DNA from: UBA1557 sp041675185
GTDB lineage: Bacteria > Patescibacteriota > Patescibacteriia > Magasanikbacterales > UBA922
Length of the DNA stretch: 52,534 nucleotides
Assembly (NCBI GenBank): GCA_041675185.1
Contig: JBAYUH010000004.1
Span: 1-52,534, forward strand
Reading direction: 5' to 3'
Each line of letters begins with the position of its first letter. The first letter of the stretch is position 1. The position numbers and the translations under genes are program-made. This document shows positions 7,965-16,271 of the stretch, in pieces. The notes beneath the pieces are model-generated. The model was given only the letters and a program-made list of their open reading frames with translations. It was not told the DNA's origin and made no database searches.

Positions 7965-8162
7965 TCATCGACAGTCTGGACATTGTCTGTGTTCATCCAG
8001 ATGATGGTTGCGAGTCGTTCTCTTGCACTTGGCGCAGCATTTAGCCATACCACTTATAAGAAGAAAAAACTCATCTTCCAAATCATTTTCCTCAAGCCAA
8101 CGGCTTTTGTCGCTGGTTTTTGGTGACTCATTGTCGTTTGGCTTATTGCTAAGATTTCCCAT
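7965..8162 (-). CDS. Zinc-ribbon miniprotein
   Basis: 65 residues from the ATG at 8162. This start is fixed by a strong Shine-Dalgarno (AAAGGAGG, four bases before the ATG), unusual in a window where most genes lack one; the frame extends 8 codons upstream without support. The N-terminal half is acidic and polar; the C-terminus has CCAKC (44-48) and CPDC (61-64), a four-cysteine zinc ribbon. No family is recognised. Small zinc-ribbon proteins often bind nucleic acid or partner proteins. It is divergent from dnaG, with an inverted repeat in the shared upstream region. Confidence 0.65.
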   Translation of the reverse strand: MGNLSNKPNDNESPKTSDKSRWLEENDLEDEFFLLISGMAKCCAKCKRTTRNHHLDEHRQCPDCR

Positions 8163-8219
8163 ATTACCTCCTTTGTGGTGATACATTGTTCTATTGTTAA
8201 ATTAACATGTTGGTTGTTT

Positions 8220-8240
8220 AAAATCAAGTGGCTTGATTTT
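8220..8240. promoter_or_regulatory. Palindrome in the dnaG / zinc-ribbon divergent region
   Basis: AAAATCAAG and CTTGATTTT form a perfect 9-bp inverted repeat with a 3-base centre. It lies between the starts of the divergent genes and 27 bases upstream of a TATAAT (8267-8272) facing dnaG, so it could be an operator; it could also be a terminator-like hairpin. Confidence 0.4.
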
Positions 8241-8277
8241 TCTCTCAAAATAGCATAAGATTAGGGTATAATTAATC

Positions 8278-8360
8278 GTCATTCCGAATTAAGTTCGGAA
8301 TCTTTAATAAAATAGTCTATCTTTAGAAAGATCCTTCGCTGTATTCTCAGCTCAGGATGA
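8278..8360. repeat. REP-like palindromic repeat
   Basis: Starts with CGTCATTCCGAA, an inverted repeat to TTCGGAAT, and ends GATCCTTCGCT...CTCAGGATGA. Intergenic repeats with CATTCCGA and CAGGATGA ends are frequent in this kind of genome, and a related element lies at 12463-12590. It sits directly before the dnaG start and would be in the mRNA leader. Confidence 0.5.
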
Positions 8361-8369
8361 ATTAGCTAT

Positions 8370-10172
8370 ATGTCTGACATAAACCTTATTAAAGACAAAA
8401 TAGATGTAGTAGATCTCATTGGTGAATATATACAGCTAAAACCAGCTGGTATCAATCACAAAGGGCTTTGTCCTTTTCATCATGAGAAGAGTCCATCTTT
8501 TATGGTCAATCGCGAACGACAAAGTTGGCATTGTTTTGGTTGTGCTAAAGGTGGAGATATTTTTACTTTTGTACAAGAGATAGAAGGAATGGAATTTCGT
8601 GAGGCTCTCAAATATCTGGCTGACAAAGCTGGAGTGCAACTAACTAATACTTTTCAAAATGAAGCACAGAGTAGTCTGAAAAATAGATTGAAAAATATCA
8701 ATCAGGATGCTGCATATTTTTTTTATAATTTTTTACTCAAGATGCAGTCTGCGCAAGATGCTCGTGAATATTTAAAAAAAAGAGAATTGAATCAAGAAAC
8801 AATGGATAATTGGCAAATTGGTTTTGTCCCAGATCAGTGGGATTTGCTTACCCAATATTTACTTAAGAAAGGCCATAGTATAGATGATTTGGTAGCTTCT
8901 GGGCTTATTATCAAACGTGATAATGCTAATATTCAAACTAAACAAGGTTTTTATGACAGATTTCGTGGACGTATTATGTTTCCTATTTGGGATGTACACG
9001 ATGCTGTAGTGGGATTTACTGGTCGAGTTTTAGTTGAGACAGAAAAAAGTGGTGGAAAATATGTAAACACTCCTCAAACTGTTGTTTATGATAAGTCACG
9101 AGTTGTTTTCGCTTTGAACAAGGCTAAAAAAGAAATCAAAGCACAAAATTTGGTGGTTTTGGTAGAAGGTCAGATGGATGTAGTAGCTTGTCATCAAGCC
9201 GGTATGACCAATGTTGTGGCTACTAGTGGCACAGCTTTGACTACTGAACAAATAAAATTACTAAAGAGATACACCAATAATCTTAGTATGGCTTTTGACG
9301 CTGACAATGCTGGAGAGGCAGCTGCTCGTCGTGGTATTGAATTGGCCATTGCTCAAGGTTTAAATATAAAAATAATCCAAATTCCAGAAGGTGCTGGTAA
9401 AGATCCAGATGAGTGTATTAAAAAAAATAAAAATGTTTGGTTTGAGGCTGTCAAAAATGCTAGTGATATTATGAAATGGTATTTTTCTCGGGCTTTTTTA
9501 CACAAAGATTTGAATAATCCCAAAGACAAACAAACTGTTGCTTCAGAATTATTAGAAAAAATTCAACATATTCCTTTTGCTGTAGAACGTGACCATTGGT
9601 TACAAGAACTTGGTCATCGTCTGGGAGTGGATATTAGTGTATTGCGTGACGATTTGATTCGTATCAAGAATGAAGAGAAAATACTTGTTGAAAAGAAAGT
9701 TTTGGACAAAAAAGTGGAAATAAAAGTAGTGGATTTGCCAGAAAGTCGTCTGGATGAATTGATAAAAACATTTTTGGTGTTGTTTTTGAAGTTTCATAAT
9801 TCTCTAAAAGGCATTATAGGCTTATTTTCTATAGATCTCTCTTTGTCCACAGGTAAATATAGCAAGCTTTACGAAAAGCTAAAAAGTATGTATACTGATG
9901 GTATTAATGACATCTTACATGTCAGAGATAGTTTTTTATATGAAAATCAAGAAAATATTGTAGATGTTCTTCTAATGCAAGGTGAGAAGGATTTTTTTGG
10001 TCTTAATGAAAACGAAGTACTAAATGAGGTAAAAATTTTGTCAAAAAGAATTCGTGAAGAGTGGATAAAAGCAGAAAAAAATAGAATCCAGAATGAAATC
10101 AGTTTGGCTGAATCGAGTGGGGATAAGAAAAAAATTGATGAATTGATGGATTATTTTCAAAGCCTAAAATAG
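8370..10172 (+). CDS. dnaG: DNA primase
   Basis: Synthesises RNA primers at the replication fork. 600 residues, the usual length. The N-terminal zinc finger uses C34, H37, C55 and C58 (CPFHHEKSPS...CFGCAKGGD). The catalytic core follows, with the TOPRIM signature VVLVEGQMDVVA near residues 261-272 and MAFDADNAGEAAA near 306-318. The C-terminal part (about 440-600) is helical and probably binds the replicative helicase. rpoD lies 213 bases downstream on the same strand, the dnaG-rpoD order of the classical macromolecular-synthesis operon without rpsU, although a 149-bp palindromic element sits between them. Confidence 0.95.
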   Translation: MSDINLIKDKIDVVDLIGEYIQLKPAGINHKGLCPFHHEKSPSFMVNRERQSWHCFGCAKGGDIFTFVQEIEGMEFREALKYLADKAGVQLTNTFQNEAQSSLKNRLKNINQDAAYFFYNFLLKMQSAQDAREYLKKRELNQETMDNWQIGFVPDQWDLLTQYLLKKGHSIDDLVASGLIIKRDNANIQTKQGFYDRFRGRIMFPIWDVHDAVVGFTGRVLVETEKSGGKYVNTPQTVVYDKSRVVFALNKAKKEIKAQNLVVLVEGQMDVVACHQAGMTNVVATSGTALTTEQIKLLKRYTNNLSMAFDADNAGEAAARRGIELAIAQGLNIKIIQIPEGAGKDPDECIKKNKNVWFEAVKNASDIMKWYFSRAFLHKDLNNPKDKQTVASELLEKIQHIPFAVERDHWLQELGHRLGVDISVLRDDLIRIKNEEKILVEKKVLDKKVEIKVVDLPESRLDELIKTFLVLFLKFHNSLKGIIGLFSIDLSLSTGKYSKLYEKLKSMYTDGINDILHVRDSFLYENQENIVDVLLMQGEKDFFGLNENEVLNEVKILSKRIREEWIKAEKNRIQNEISLAESSGDKKKIDELMDYFQSLK

Positions 10173-10185
10173 TATTTTAATTTAG

Positions 10186-10334
10186 AAATTTAGGAATTTT
10201 AAATTTTAAATTTTGAAACAATTTTAAATTTAATAATTTTGAAAAATATTTTCAAAAAAGTCATTTAAAATTAAGACATTAATAAATTGTTTCCGCCCAA
10301 GGCGGACAAGTTAAAATTTAAAATTCCTAAATTT
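10186..10334. repeat. 149-bp palindromic (MITE-like) element between dnaG and rpoD
   Basis: Two perfect 24-bp inverted arms (10186-10209 and 10311-10334) bound the element, with a TCCGCC-CAA-GGCGGA hairpin (10292-10306) inside the AT-rich interior. It has no coding capacity. Perfect terminal inverted repeats around a short non-coding core fit a miniature mobile element, or a large hairpin that could attenuate or process the dnaG-rpoD transcript. Confidence 0.6.
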
Positions 10335-10385
10335 AAAATTATTTAATCTGTTCAATTTTGAGTAATTGAACTAACATTTAAATAC

Positions 10386-11783
10386 ATGCCTAGTGGCAAA
10401 AAAAATACAACTAAGCCATCACGTAAGATAGTAAAAAAAATACGTGGTAAAATCAAAAAAACTGTTCAGAAAACAGTTGCCAAAGTTAAAGACTCTGTCT
10501 CCAAAAAAGCAGTTTCAAAAACTAACAAAAATACCCGACAGAATATTAGTAAGCGGGAAGATAAAAGTAAGAAAAATTTTGTTTACAAAAAATCTACTAA
10601 ACAAAATTTTAGTAAAAAAGTAGAACATAAACCAGTAAAATTAGACAAATCACAATTTGATAAAAATTTTGTGATACCTTCTGCTAACCAAGTAGAAAAA
10701 TTGGTTAAGAAAGGGAGAGAAAGAGGTTTTCTTACTGAACATGAAATATTGATGCTTTTTGATAGATTAGAAAATTATCTTGATGTTTACGAAACATTTT
10801 TGGAACAGATGGATAGAAATAGTGTTTCTGTAGTAGAAGTCCAGCAAGGTGGAATGTTGGGAAACAATTATAATACCCACCGTGAAACTGTTATGACAGG
10901 TTTGCAAGGTGATCAACCAGATGTTGAAGTTGGTTTGTCTTTTGATTTGGCTAATATTTCTCAAGATTCTATCCAAATGTATTTGCGTGAAATTGGGAAA
11001 GTACCACTTTTGACTGCTGACGAAGAAGTGTCTTTGGCCAAAAGACGTGAAAGAGGAGACAAAAATGCTGAACGAAAAATGATTGAAGCTAATTTGCGTC
11101 TCGTCGTATCAATTGCCAAAAAATTTGTTGGTAAATCTCTTTCAATGCTTGATCTAATTCAAGAGGGGAATATTGGTCTATTTCGTGCTGTTAAAAAATT
11201 TGATTATCGTAAAGGTTATAAATTTTCTACATATGCTACTTGGTGGATAAGACAAGCTATTACTCGTGCTCTTGCTGATCACTCTCGTACAATTCGTATT
11301 CCTGTGCATATGGTAGAGACTATCAATCGTTTGCAACAAATTTCTAGACATTTGTTGCAAGATTTGGGTCGTGATCCAACACCAGAAGAAATTGCTGCTG
11401 AAATGGGTGAAGAGGTGAGTAAGGTCAAACATATTATCAAAATTTCTCAAGATACAGTATCACTTGAAACTTCAGTAGGGGATGATGACGATGATGATAC
11501 TTCGCTATCTGATTTTATCAAAGATGTCAAAAGTGTTAGTCCTTCACAAGCTGCTGGTGTAGAATTGTTAAAAGATTATATCAAAGAAGCTGTCAAAGAT
11601 TTGTCACCTCGTGAAAAGAAAATATTAGAAATGCGTTTTGGTCTAGATGACGGTGTTACTCATACTCTTGAGGAAGTTGGAAAAGAATTTGGGGTTACTC
11701 GTGAACGTATTCGTCAGATTGAATCCAAGGCACTAGATAAAATAAAAGATTTTGATGTGATTAAGAAGCTACGGGATTATTAA
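10386..11783 (+). CDS. rpoD: Primary RNA polymerase sigma factor (sigma-70)
   Basis: Housekeeping sigma factor that recognises TTGACA/TATAAT promoters. 465 residues. The first about 90 are extremely lysine-rich and low in complexity, unlike the acidic region 1.1 of most sigma-70 proteins. Then come region 1.2 (DSIQMYLREIGKVPLL, near 197), region 2 (LRLVVSIAKKF, DLIQEGNIGL, YKFSTYATWWIRQAI), region 3 and region 4 with the helix-turn-helix LEEVGKEFGVTRERIRQIE. An aspartate run (DDDDDD near 365) interrupts region 3. The consensus promoters seen here are its expected targets. It ends at a strong shared terminator. Confidence 0.95.
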   Translation: MPSGKKNTTKPSRKIVKKIRGKIKKTVQKTVAKVKDSVSKKAVSKTNKNTRQNISKREDKSKKNFVYKKSTKQNFSKKVEHKPVKLDKSQFDKNFVIPSANQVEKLVKKGRERGFLTEHEILMLFDRLENYLDVYETFLEQMDRNSVSVVEVQQGGMLGNNYNTHRETVMTGLQGDQPDVEVGLSFDLANISQDSIQMYLREIGKVPLLTADEEVSLAKRRERGDKNAERKMIEANLRLVVSIAKKFVGKSLSMLDLIQEGNIGLFRAVKKFDYRKGYKFSTYATWWIRQAITRALADHSRTIRIPVHMVETINRLQQISRHLLQDLGRDPTPEEIAAEMGEEVSKVKHIIKISQDTVSLETSVGDDDDDDTSLSDFIKDVKSVSPSQAAGVELLKDYIKEAVKDLSPREKKILEMRFGLDDGVTHTLEEVGKEFGVTRERIRQIESKALDKIKDFDVIKKLRDY

Positions 11784-11803
11784 AACATGAAAATATAAAA
11801 ATA

Positions 11804-11834
11804 TAAAAACAACCGTGGGAGACGGTTGTTTTTG
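11804..11834. terminator. Bidirectional terminator between rpoD and sod
   Basis: AACAACCGT (11808-11816) pairs with ACGGTTGTT (11822-11830), with A-rich sequence on one side and T-rich on the other. It serves the converging rpoD and superoxide dismutase genes. Confidence 0.85.
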
Positions 11835-11867
11835 ATTTAGTTGAATTGTACCAAAAAAATCAAAATT

Positions 11868-12452
11868 TTATTTCATTCTCTCCTCAACCTTTTTCCAATT
11901 CACATGATCCCAAAACTTAGCAATAAAATCAGGGCGAGCATTGTGGAAATCAATATAGTAGGCATGTTCCCAAACATCGATTGTTAGTAGTGGATTCTTA
12001 TCTTCAGTTATTGGAGTACCGGCATTACTCATTTGTAAGATTTCCAAGTTACCAGAAGCATCTTGTACTAGCCAAGCCCAACCTGAGCCAAATAGCTTGG
12101 TGGCTTTGTCTGTAAATTCAGTTTGGAAAGCTTCTACTGAGCCAAATTTGGTAATAAGTTTTTCGGTTAATCCTGTTGGCACTTCTTGTTTTTCTGGAGT
12201 TAGACATTGCCAGAAAAAACTGTGATTGAAGTGCTGTGCTGCATTATTAAATACAGCCAAGTTTTTTTCTATATTAGAAATTTTGATGATTTCTTCCAAT
12301 TCTTTGCTTGCATAGTCAGTACCTTCAATTGCAGTATTGAGTTTGGTGATATAACCAGCATGGTGTTTGCCATAATGATAATCAAAAGTCTCAGCACTAC
12401 AGAAGTCTGGCATAGAGTTTTTGTCAAAAGGTAATTGTGGTAATTCGAACAT
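11868..12452 (-). CDS. sodB: Superoxide dismutase, iron type
   Basis: Converts superoxide to oxygen and hydrogen peroxide. 194 residues, normal length. Metal ligands are H26 (HYGKHH), H77 (AAQHFNHSFF), D159 and H163 (DVWEHAYY). The AAQ at 71-73 and NAGTP at 143-147 are typical of the iron form; manganese enzymes have AGGH and QDSP there. There is no signal peptide, so it acts in the cytoplasm. ahpC lies upstream on the same strand 142 bases away, so the pair would remove superoxide and then peroxide. Metal preference is inferred from sequence only. Confidence 0.93.
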   Translation of the reverse strand: MFELPQLPFDKNSMPDFCSAETFDYHYGKHHAGYITKLNTAIEGTDYASKELEEIIKISNIEKNLAVFNNAAQHFNHSFFWQCLTPEKQEVPTGLTEKLITKFGSVEAFQTEFTDKATKLFGSGWAWLVQDASGNLEILQMSNAGTPITEDKNPLLTIDVWEHAYYIDFHNARPDFIAKFWDHVNWKKVEERMK

Positions 12453-12462
12453 AGGTCAATTC

Positions 12463-12590
12463 ATTTCGAACGAAGTGAGAAATCTTTTTTATCTCATACG
12501 TTCTTAAATTAATGGTTTTTGAAATAAACAAGTTTTTTCTTAGGAAAGATTCCTCTCCCGACTTACTTCGTGTCGGAATCGGAATGAAGT
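12463..12590. repeat. REP-like repeat between ahpC and sod
   Basis: Contains CATTTCGAACGAAGTGAGAA at one end and CCGAC...GTCGG with GGAATCGGAATGA at the other. The composition and end motifs resemble the 8278-8360 element. It is non-coding and lies in the ahpC-sod spacer. Confidence 0.45.
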
Positions 12591-12594
12591 TAAT

Positions 12595-13179
12595 TTAAAT
12601 CTTGCCAACTAAATCAAGACCTGGTGTCAAAGTATCTTTGCCTGGTTTCCATTTTGCAGGACAGACTTTGTCACCATGTTCAGCTACAAATTGGGCGGCT
12701 TGGAGTTTTCTGATTAGTTCTTCTGAGTTTCTACCAATACTATTATCATTTATTTCATAAGATTTGATGACACCTTTTGGATTGACAATAAACGTAGCAC
12801 GTAAGTCAACACCTTCTTCAGGTAAATAAACGCCAAGAAGTTTGGAAAATTTGGCAGTAGGATCAGCTAACATAGGATAGTTTACTTTTTTGATAGCTTC
12901 AGAATGATCATGCCAAGCTTTGTGTACAAAGACAGTGTCTGTACTAATGCTTAGAACCTCAGTATTTAGAGACTTAAATGTTTCATAAGTTTCAGCCATG
13001 TCTTCTAGCTCTGTTGGACAAACAAAAGTGAAGTCAGCAGGATAGAAAAATAAAATAGACCACTTGTCTCCCATTTTACTAGGATTAATTTTGACAATCT
13101 CATTGTTACTGTAAGCTTCCAATTCCATGTCAGGTACAGTTTGTCCAATTAGACTTGGACGATAAGTTGATTCTTCCAT
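12595..13179 (-). CDS. ahpC: 2-Cys peroxiredoxin (AhpC)
   Basis: Thiol peroxidase that reduces hydrogen peroxide and organic peroxides. 194 residues. The peroxidatic cysteine is C54 in DFTFVCPTE and the resolving cysteine C173 in KVCPAKW, the typical 2-Cys arrangement. No AhpF lies nearby, so the reductant is probably thioredoxin or a similar protein. Its promoter faces that of the divergent DsbA-like gene; sod follows on the same strand. Confidence 0.95.
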   Translation of the reverse strand: MEESTYRPSLIGQTVPDMELEAYSNNEIVKINPSKMGDKWSILFFYPADFTFVCPTELEDMAETYETFKSLNTEVLSISTDTVFVHKAWHDHSEAIKKVNYPMLADPTAKFSKLLGVYLPEEGVDLRATFIVNPKGVIKSYEINDNSIGRNSEELIRKLQAAQFVAEHGDKVCPAKWKPGKDTLTPGLDLVGKI

Positions 13180-13215
13180 ATGTGGATAAATTAGAATTTA
13201 ATAATTGATACTTTT

Positions 13216-13244
13216 ATGGTACTATATTAGTCTATACTAGTCAA
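13216..13244 (-). promoter_or_regulatory. Probable ahpC promoter
   Basis: Minus strand TTGACT (13244-13239), 17-bp spacer, TACCAT (13221-13216), 37 bases upstream of the ahpC ATG. The -10 is a weak match. Confidence 0.5.
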
Positions 13245-13273
13245 CATGTGGAAAACTGGTATTGTTTCCATAA

Positions 13274-13302
13274 TTGTACATTTATTTCTGACGTGCTATA
13301 CT
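13274..13302 (+). promoter_or_regulatory. Promoter of the DsbA-like gene
   Basis: TTGTAC (13274-13279), 17-bp spacer, TATACT (13297-13302), 56 bases before the ATG. The GCTATACTAAAC context is identical to that of the rsmI promoter at 47661. Confidence 0.65.
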
Positions 13303-13357
13303 AAACAAAGTTTAAAATTATGTTTTATTTATTAATTATTTAACTTCTAACAAAAAT

Positions 13358-14140
13358 ATGGAAGAGAAAAATACATCAAAAAGCATTTTTGAAGTCATGA
13401 GTCCGCAACAAACGTTCGTATTTGGTTTGGTAGGTGGTGTTATGCTTCTTTGTACTTTAGGATTTTTTATTTTACTAGGTCTTTTTTTGAAAGGTGGGGA
13501 TAATTCTTTATCTTTTGGCAAAGTAAATGATACAGCTAACAATCCAAGTGTCGTGGATAACAATGTAAATAATGCACCTTCACAACCAGTAGCAATCAAT
13601 GTAAAAGACGTTGATCTAAAAAATGACCACATTAGAGGAAATAAGGATGCAAAAATCACTATTATAGAATTTTCAGATACAGAATGTCCTTTCTGTAAGA
13701 GATTTCATGAAACTATGCAACAAGTCATGGAAAAGTATAGTAATGATGTTCGTTGGGTGTACCGTAACATGCCTCTTGATGGTTTGCACCAAAAAGCTCG
13801 TAATGAAGCTCTTGCTCTAGAATGTGCTAACGCTCAAGGAAAATTCTGGGAATTTACTGATATGGTATATGACAAAACTACATCAAACGACGGTTTGGAT
13901 CAGGCTTTGTTACCAGTTTTTGCTAAAGAAGTAGGAATAAATGTTGCTAAATTCAATACTTGTTTGGAAACAAAACAATTTGCCAGTGTAGTACAAGCAC
14001 ATGAAGCTGATGGACAAGCTGCTGGTGGTCAAGGAACTCCTTACTCAGTTTTGATTGGACCAGATGGAACAAAAACTGCTATCAATGGTGCTTATCCTTA
14101 TGCTCAAGTAGAACAAATGGTAAAAAAATATCTTAACTAG
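13358..14140 (+). CDS. Membrane-anchored DsbA-family thiol oxidoreductase
   Basis: 260 residues. A single transmembrane anchor (about 19-45), a polar linker to about residue 85, then a thioredoxin-fold domain with insertion (DsbA / Thioredoxin_4 type). The active site is C110-P-F-C113 (SDTECPFCKRF), and the conserved cis-proline is in GGQGTPYSV near residue 228. It should form or shuffle disulfides in exported proteins on the outer face of the membrane. Two further cysteines (about C151 and C202) are present. Single-gene unit with its own promoter and terminator. Confidence 0.9.
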   Translation: MEEKNTSKSIFEVMSPQQTFVFGLVGGVMLLCTLGFFILLGLFLKGGDNSLSFGKVNDTANNPSVVDNNVNNAPSQPVAINVKDVDLKNDHIRGNKDAKITIIEFSDTECPFCKRFHETMQQVMEKYSNDVRWVYRNMPLDGLHQKARNEALALECANAQGKFWEFTDMVYDKTTSNDGLDQALLPVFAKEVGINVAKFNTCLETKQFASVVQAHEADGQAAGGQGTPYSVLIGPDGTKTAINGAYPYAQVEQMVKKYLN

Positions 14141-14185
14141 CAGATTAAGCAAGTTAAGCAGAATAGGCAGAATAAGTAAAAAATA

Positions 14186-14217
14186 AAAAAACGGTTTCTA
14201 GAGAGAGACCGTTTTTG
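14186..14217. terminator. Terminator after the DsbA-like gene
   Basis: ACGGTTTC (14191-14198) pairs with GAGACCGT (14205-14212), flanked by A-run and T-run, so it can work in both directions. Confidence 0.8.
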
Positions 14218-14231
14218 TTTTTGAGTATTAT

Positions 14232-14330
14232 TTATTTTTCAAAAGGATTCAAACCACGTTTTATTAGATTTTCAATTGGTTTGAAAAGAGGATTTGGTAA
14301 ATTCTCCCAACTAGTCCATATCCATTCTAA
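14232..14330 (-). pseudogene. Short protein-like frame after the DUF1653 gene, possible gene remnant
   Basis: Minus-strand frame of 32 codons from TTA at 14330 to the stop at 14232, without a start codon. It has protein-like composition (WTSWENLPNPLFKPIENL, then a basic stretch). It overlaps the DUF1653 stop in another frame. It may be the tail of a decayed gene; two stops just upstream in its frame argue against a simple frameshift from DUF1653. Confidence 0.25.
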
Positions 14331-14551
14331 ACATTATTAGAAATAAAAGTAAATCTTGGCATTTTTTCGCCATTAATTTCTACTTCTCCCAAAAACATTT
14401 CTAAAGGTCTGACCCAGTAATCACACATATTTTGTTTATAAAGTGGCTTGTATACAACCAAATCTTCCAAAGTTTCACTATGTTTGGCTATTCCCAAAAC
14501 TTCGTATTCTTTACCTTTGTAGTGTCGATATTTTCCTAGTTTGATAGACAT
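14327..14551 (-). CDS. DUF1653 family protein
   Basis: 74 residues, the usual length. The pattern GKYRHYKGKEYEVLGIAKHS then ETLEDLVVYKPLY and DYWVRPLEMFLGEV is the full DUF1653 domain, a small beta-rich fold of unknown biochemical role found widely in bacteria. No partner is apparent; its upstream region contains the AAAGTC repeat cluster. Confidence 0.9.
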   Translation of the reverse strand: MSIKLGKYRHYKGKEYEVLGIAKHSETLEDLVVYKPLYKQNMCDYWVRPLEMFLGEVEINGEKMPRFTFISNNV

Positions 14552-14597
14552 AAGAATTTTTTTTAGGTATTATTACTTGTACTGTGTAAATATTATA

Positions 14598-14670
14598 GTC
14601 TATAAAGTCCCTAAAGTCTATAAAGTCGAAAGTACCACTTTTGACTTTATAGACTTTACAGACTTTCGAC
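14598..14670. repeat. Inverted AAAGTC-type repeat upstream of the ECF sigma gene
   Basis: AAAGTCTATAAAGTC (14613-14627) is perfectly inverted at 14643-14657, with outer GTCGAAAG and CTTTCGAC copies. It shares GAAAGTCTATAAAGTC with 1405-1420. It lies between DUF1653 and the sigma gene and could form a 15-bp hairpin. Confidence 0.65.
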
Positions 14671-14726
14671 TGTTGCCGAAAGAAAAAGCCTATAATAGAC
14701 GTAATATCTAGTAAATAAGTCTCTTT

Positions 14727-15308
14727 ATGATTGTTTCAGAAGAATCTATTATTGAAAAAACAGATAATGAATTAGTAGTCTTGAGTCTTGAAAATCAGGA
14801 AAATTTTTTGTATCTAGTCCAAAGATATGAAAAAAAACTTTTGTCATATATAATTCGTATATCTGGTGTAAAATATGAAGATGCCCAAGATGTGTTACAA
14901 GACGCATTTGTCAATATGTTCCTAAAATTAAATAGTTTTGATACTGGTTTGAAATTTTCTTCTTGGGCTTATCGTATTGTACACAATCAGACTATTAGTG
15001 AATTTCGAAAAAAGAAAGTGCGTCCACTACAATATTTTGAGGAAAATGATTTGGTGAAGTTGGTAGATAGTATGTATAGCGATGATCATTTTGATAAGAA
15101 ATTGTTACAAGATGAAGTCAAGGTAATACTTGATCAAATGGACAAAAAATATCGTGAAGTATTAATTTTGAAATTTTTGGAAGAAAAAGATTATAATGAA
15201 ATATCTGATATTTTGAAAAAACCAGTGGGTACAGTAGGTACATTGATGAACAGGGCCAAGAAAAAATTTCTTAGTATTTACGAAAAAATGAATAAAGAAA
15301 TGTTGTAA
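14727..15308 (+). CDS. ECF-type sigma factor
   Basis: Alternative sigma-70 family member. 193 residues with only region 2 (about 25-95; DAQDVLQDAFVNMFLKL, FSSWAYRIVHNQTISEFRKKK) and region 4 (about 128-185; QMDKKYREVLILKFLEEKDYNEISDILKK in segments, a helix-turn-helix). These are the two domains of extracytoplasmic-function sigma factors. It is followed by a membrane protein and a secreted repeat protein in the same direction, the layout expected of a sigma / anti-sigma / target cassette. A TATAAT at 14691-14696 lies 31 bases upstream, with no clear -35. Confidence 0.9.
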   Translation: MIVSEESIIEKTDNELVVLSLENQENFLYLVQRYEKKLLSYIIRISGVKYEDAQDVLQDAFVNMFLKLNSFDTGLKFSSWAYRIVHNQTISEFRKKKVRPLQYFEENDLVKLVDSMYSDDHFDKKLLQDEVKVILDQMDKKYREVLILKFLEEKDYNEISDILKKPVGTVGTLMNRAKKKFLSIYEKMNKEML

Positions 15309-15414
15309 ATGTTGCAATTGTTGAAGATGTTGAATCACTTCGTTTGTTGTAAATGAAATCAATTAGAACATCTACAACATTTAGCACACTTATAACATAT
15401 ATAACGTCAACTAT

Positions 15415-16221
15415 ATGACCGAAATAGGCAATAAAATTTTAGCAGTAATAAAGGAGAAGAAACTACATCCAACTTCTAAGTTTAGATTTTTGTTCAATAG
15501 TTATTTGTGGGCATTTTTTGCTTTTCTGATGGTGATTTTTGGCTCTCTTGCTGTATCTGTCATAATTTTTTATTTGAGAAATGAAGATTGGGAACTATAT
15601 AGTAGAGCTGGATTTTCAGGATTCAACTTCTTTGTCATGATGATTCCATATTTTTGGATTATATTATCACTTATTTTTGTAGTGCTGGCTTATTACAATT
15701 TTCATCATACTAAGTTTGGTTATCGTTATAGATTTTCAGTTATTATAATCAGTTATTTTGTTTTGTCTGTTGTACTTGGTGGCGGTGCTTATGTTTTTGG
15801 GGCAGGGGAGAAAATAGAAGGACTTTTTTTCAATAATAATTTGGTTTTTTATGGACAGATGATGGAAAAAAGACAAGAAATCTGGAATCGTCCGGAGATG
15901 GGTTTTGTAGCTGGTAATATAATTTTTGTAGATTTGAATAATCAAGAATTACAAATTTTGGATCCAGTGCAAAAGAAATGGTTTGTGGACATTTCAAATA
16001 CAGGTATTCCTCGATTTGTAAAATTGGATTTTAATCAGAGAATAAGAATAATTGGTCAAATTCTGTCTGAGAACAAAATTAAAGCTGAGATAATTAAACC
16101 ATTTTTTTTGGAACCAAAAGAACATTGTAAGTTTGAAAATGATGCTGATAGTGACTGTATTTTAATTCATCATAGATTAATATTGAAAGAAAATATTCCA
16201 GATTTGCGTATTATAAATTGA
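15415..16221 (+). CDS. Two-helix membrane protein in anti-sigma position
   Basis: 268 residues. A cytoplasmic N-terminal segment of about 35 residues, transmembrane helices at about 32-55, 75-95 and 105-128, then a C-terminal domain of about 140 residues probably outside the membrane (EKIEGLFFNNNLVFYG onward, two cysteines near residues 240 and 249). There is no recognised domain such as a zinc-binding anti-sigma motif. Its place directly after an ECF sigma gene suggests it holds the sigma factor at the membrane; this is inference from context. Confidence 0.6.
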   Translation: MTEIGNKILAVIKEKKLHPTSKFRFLFNSYLWAFFAFLMVIFGSLAVSVIIFYLRNEDWELYSRAGFSGFNFFVMMIPYFWIILSLIFVVLAYYNFHHTKFGYRYRFSVIIISYFVLSVVLGGGAYVFGAGEKIEGLFFNNNLVFYGQMMEKRQEIWNRPEMGFVAGNIIFVDLNNQELQILDPVQKKWFVDISNTGIPRFVKLDFNQRIRIIGQILSENKIKAEIIKPFFLEPKEHCKFENDADSDCILIHHRLILKENIPDLRIIN

Positions 16222-16271
16222 TAGGAGATATCACCTTATCTATTTATTAAATAATTTTAATTTTCGCATAT

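Noticed and set aside
14232..14330. Programmed frameshift extending the DUF1653 protein
   Set aside because: Two stops lie just upstream in the second frame and DUF1653 is complete without it; listed as a possible remnant only.
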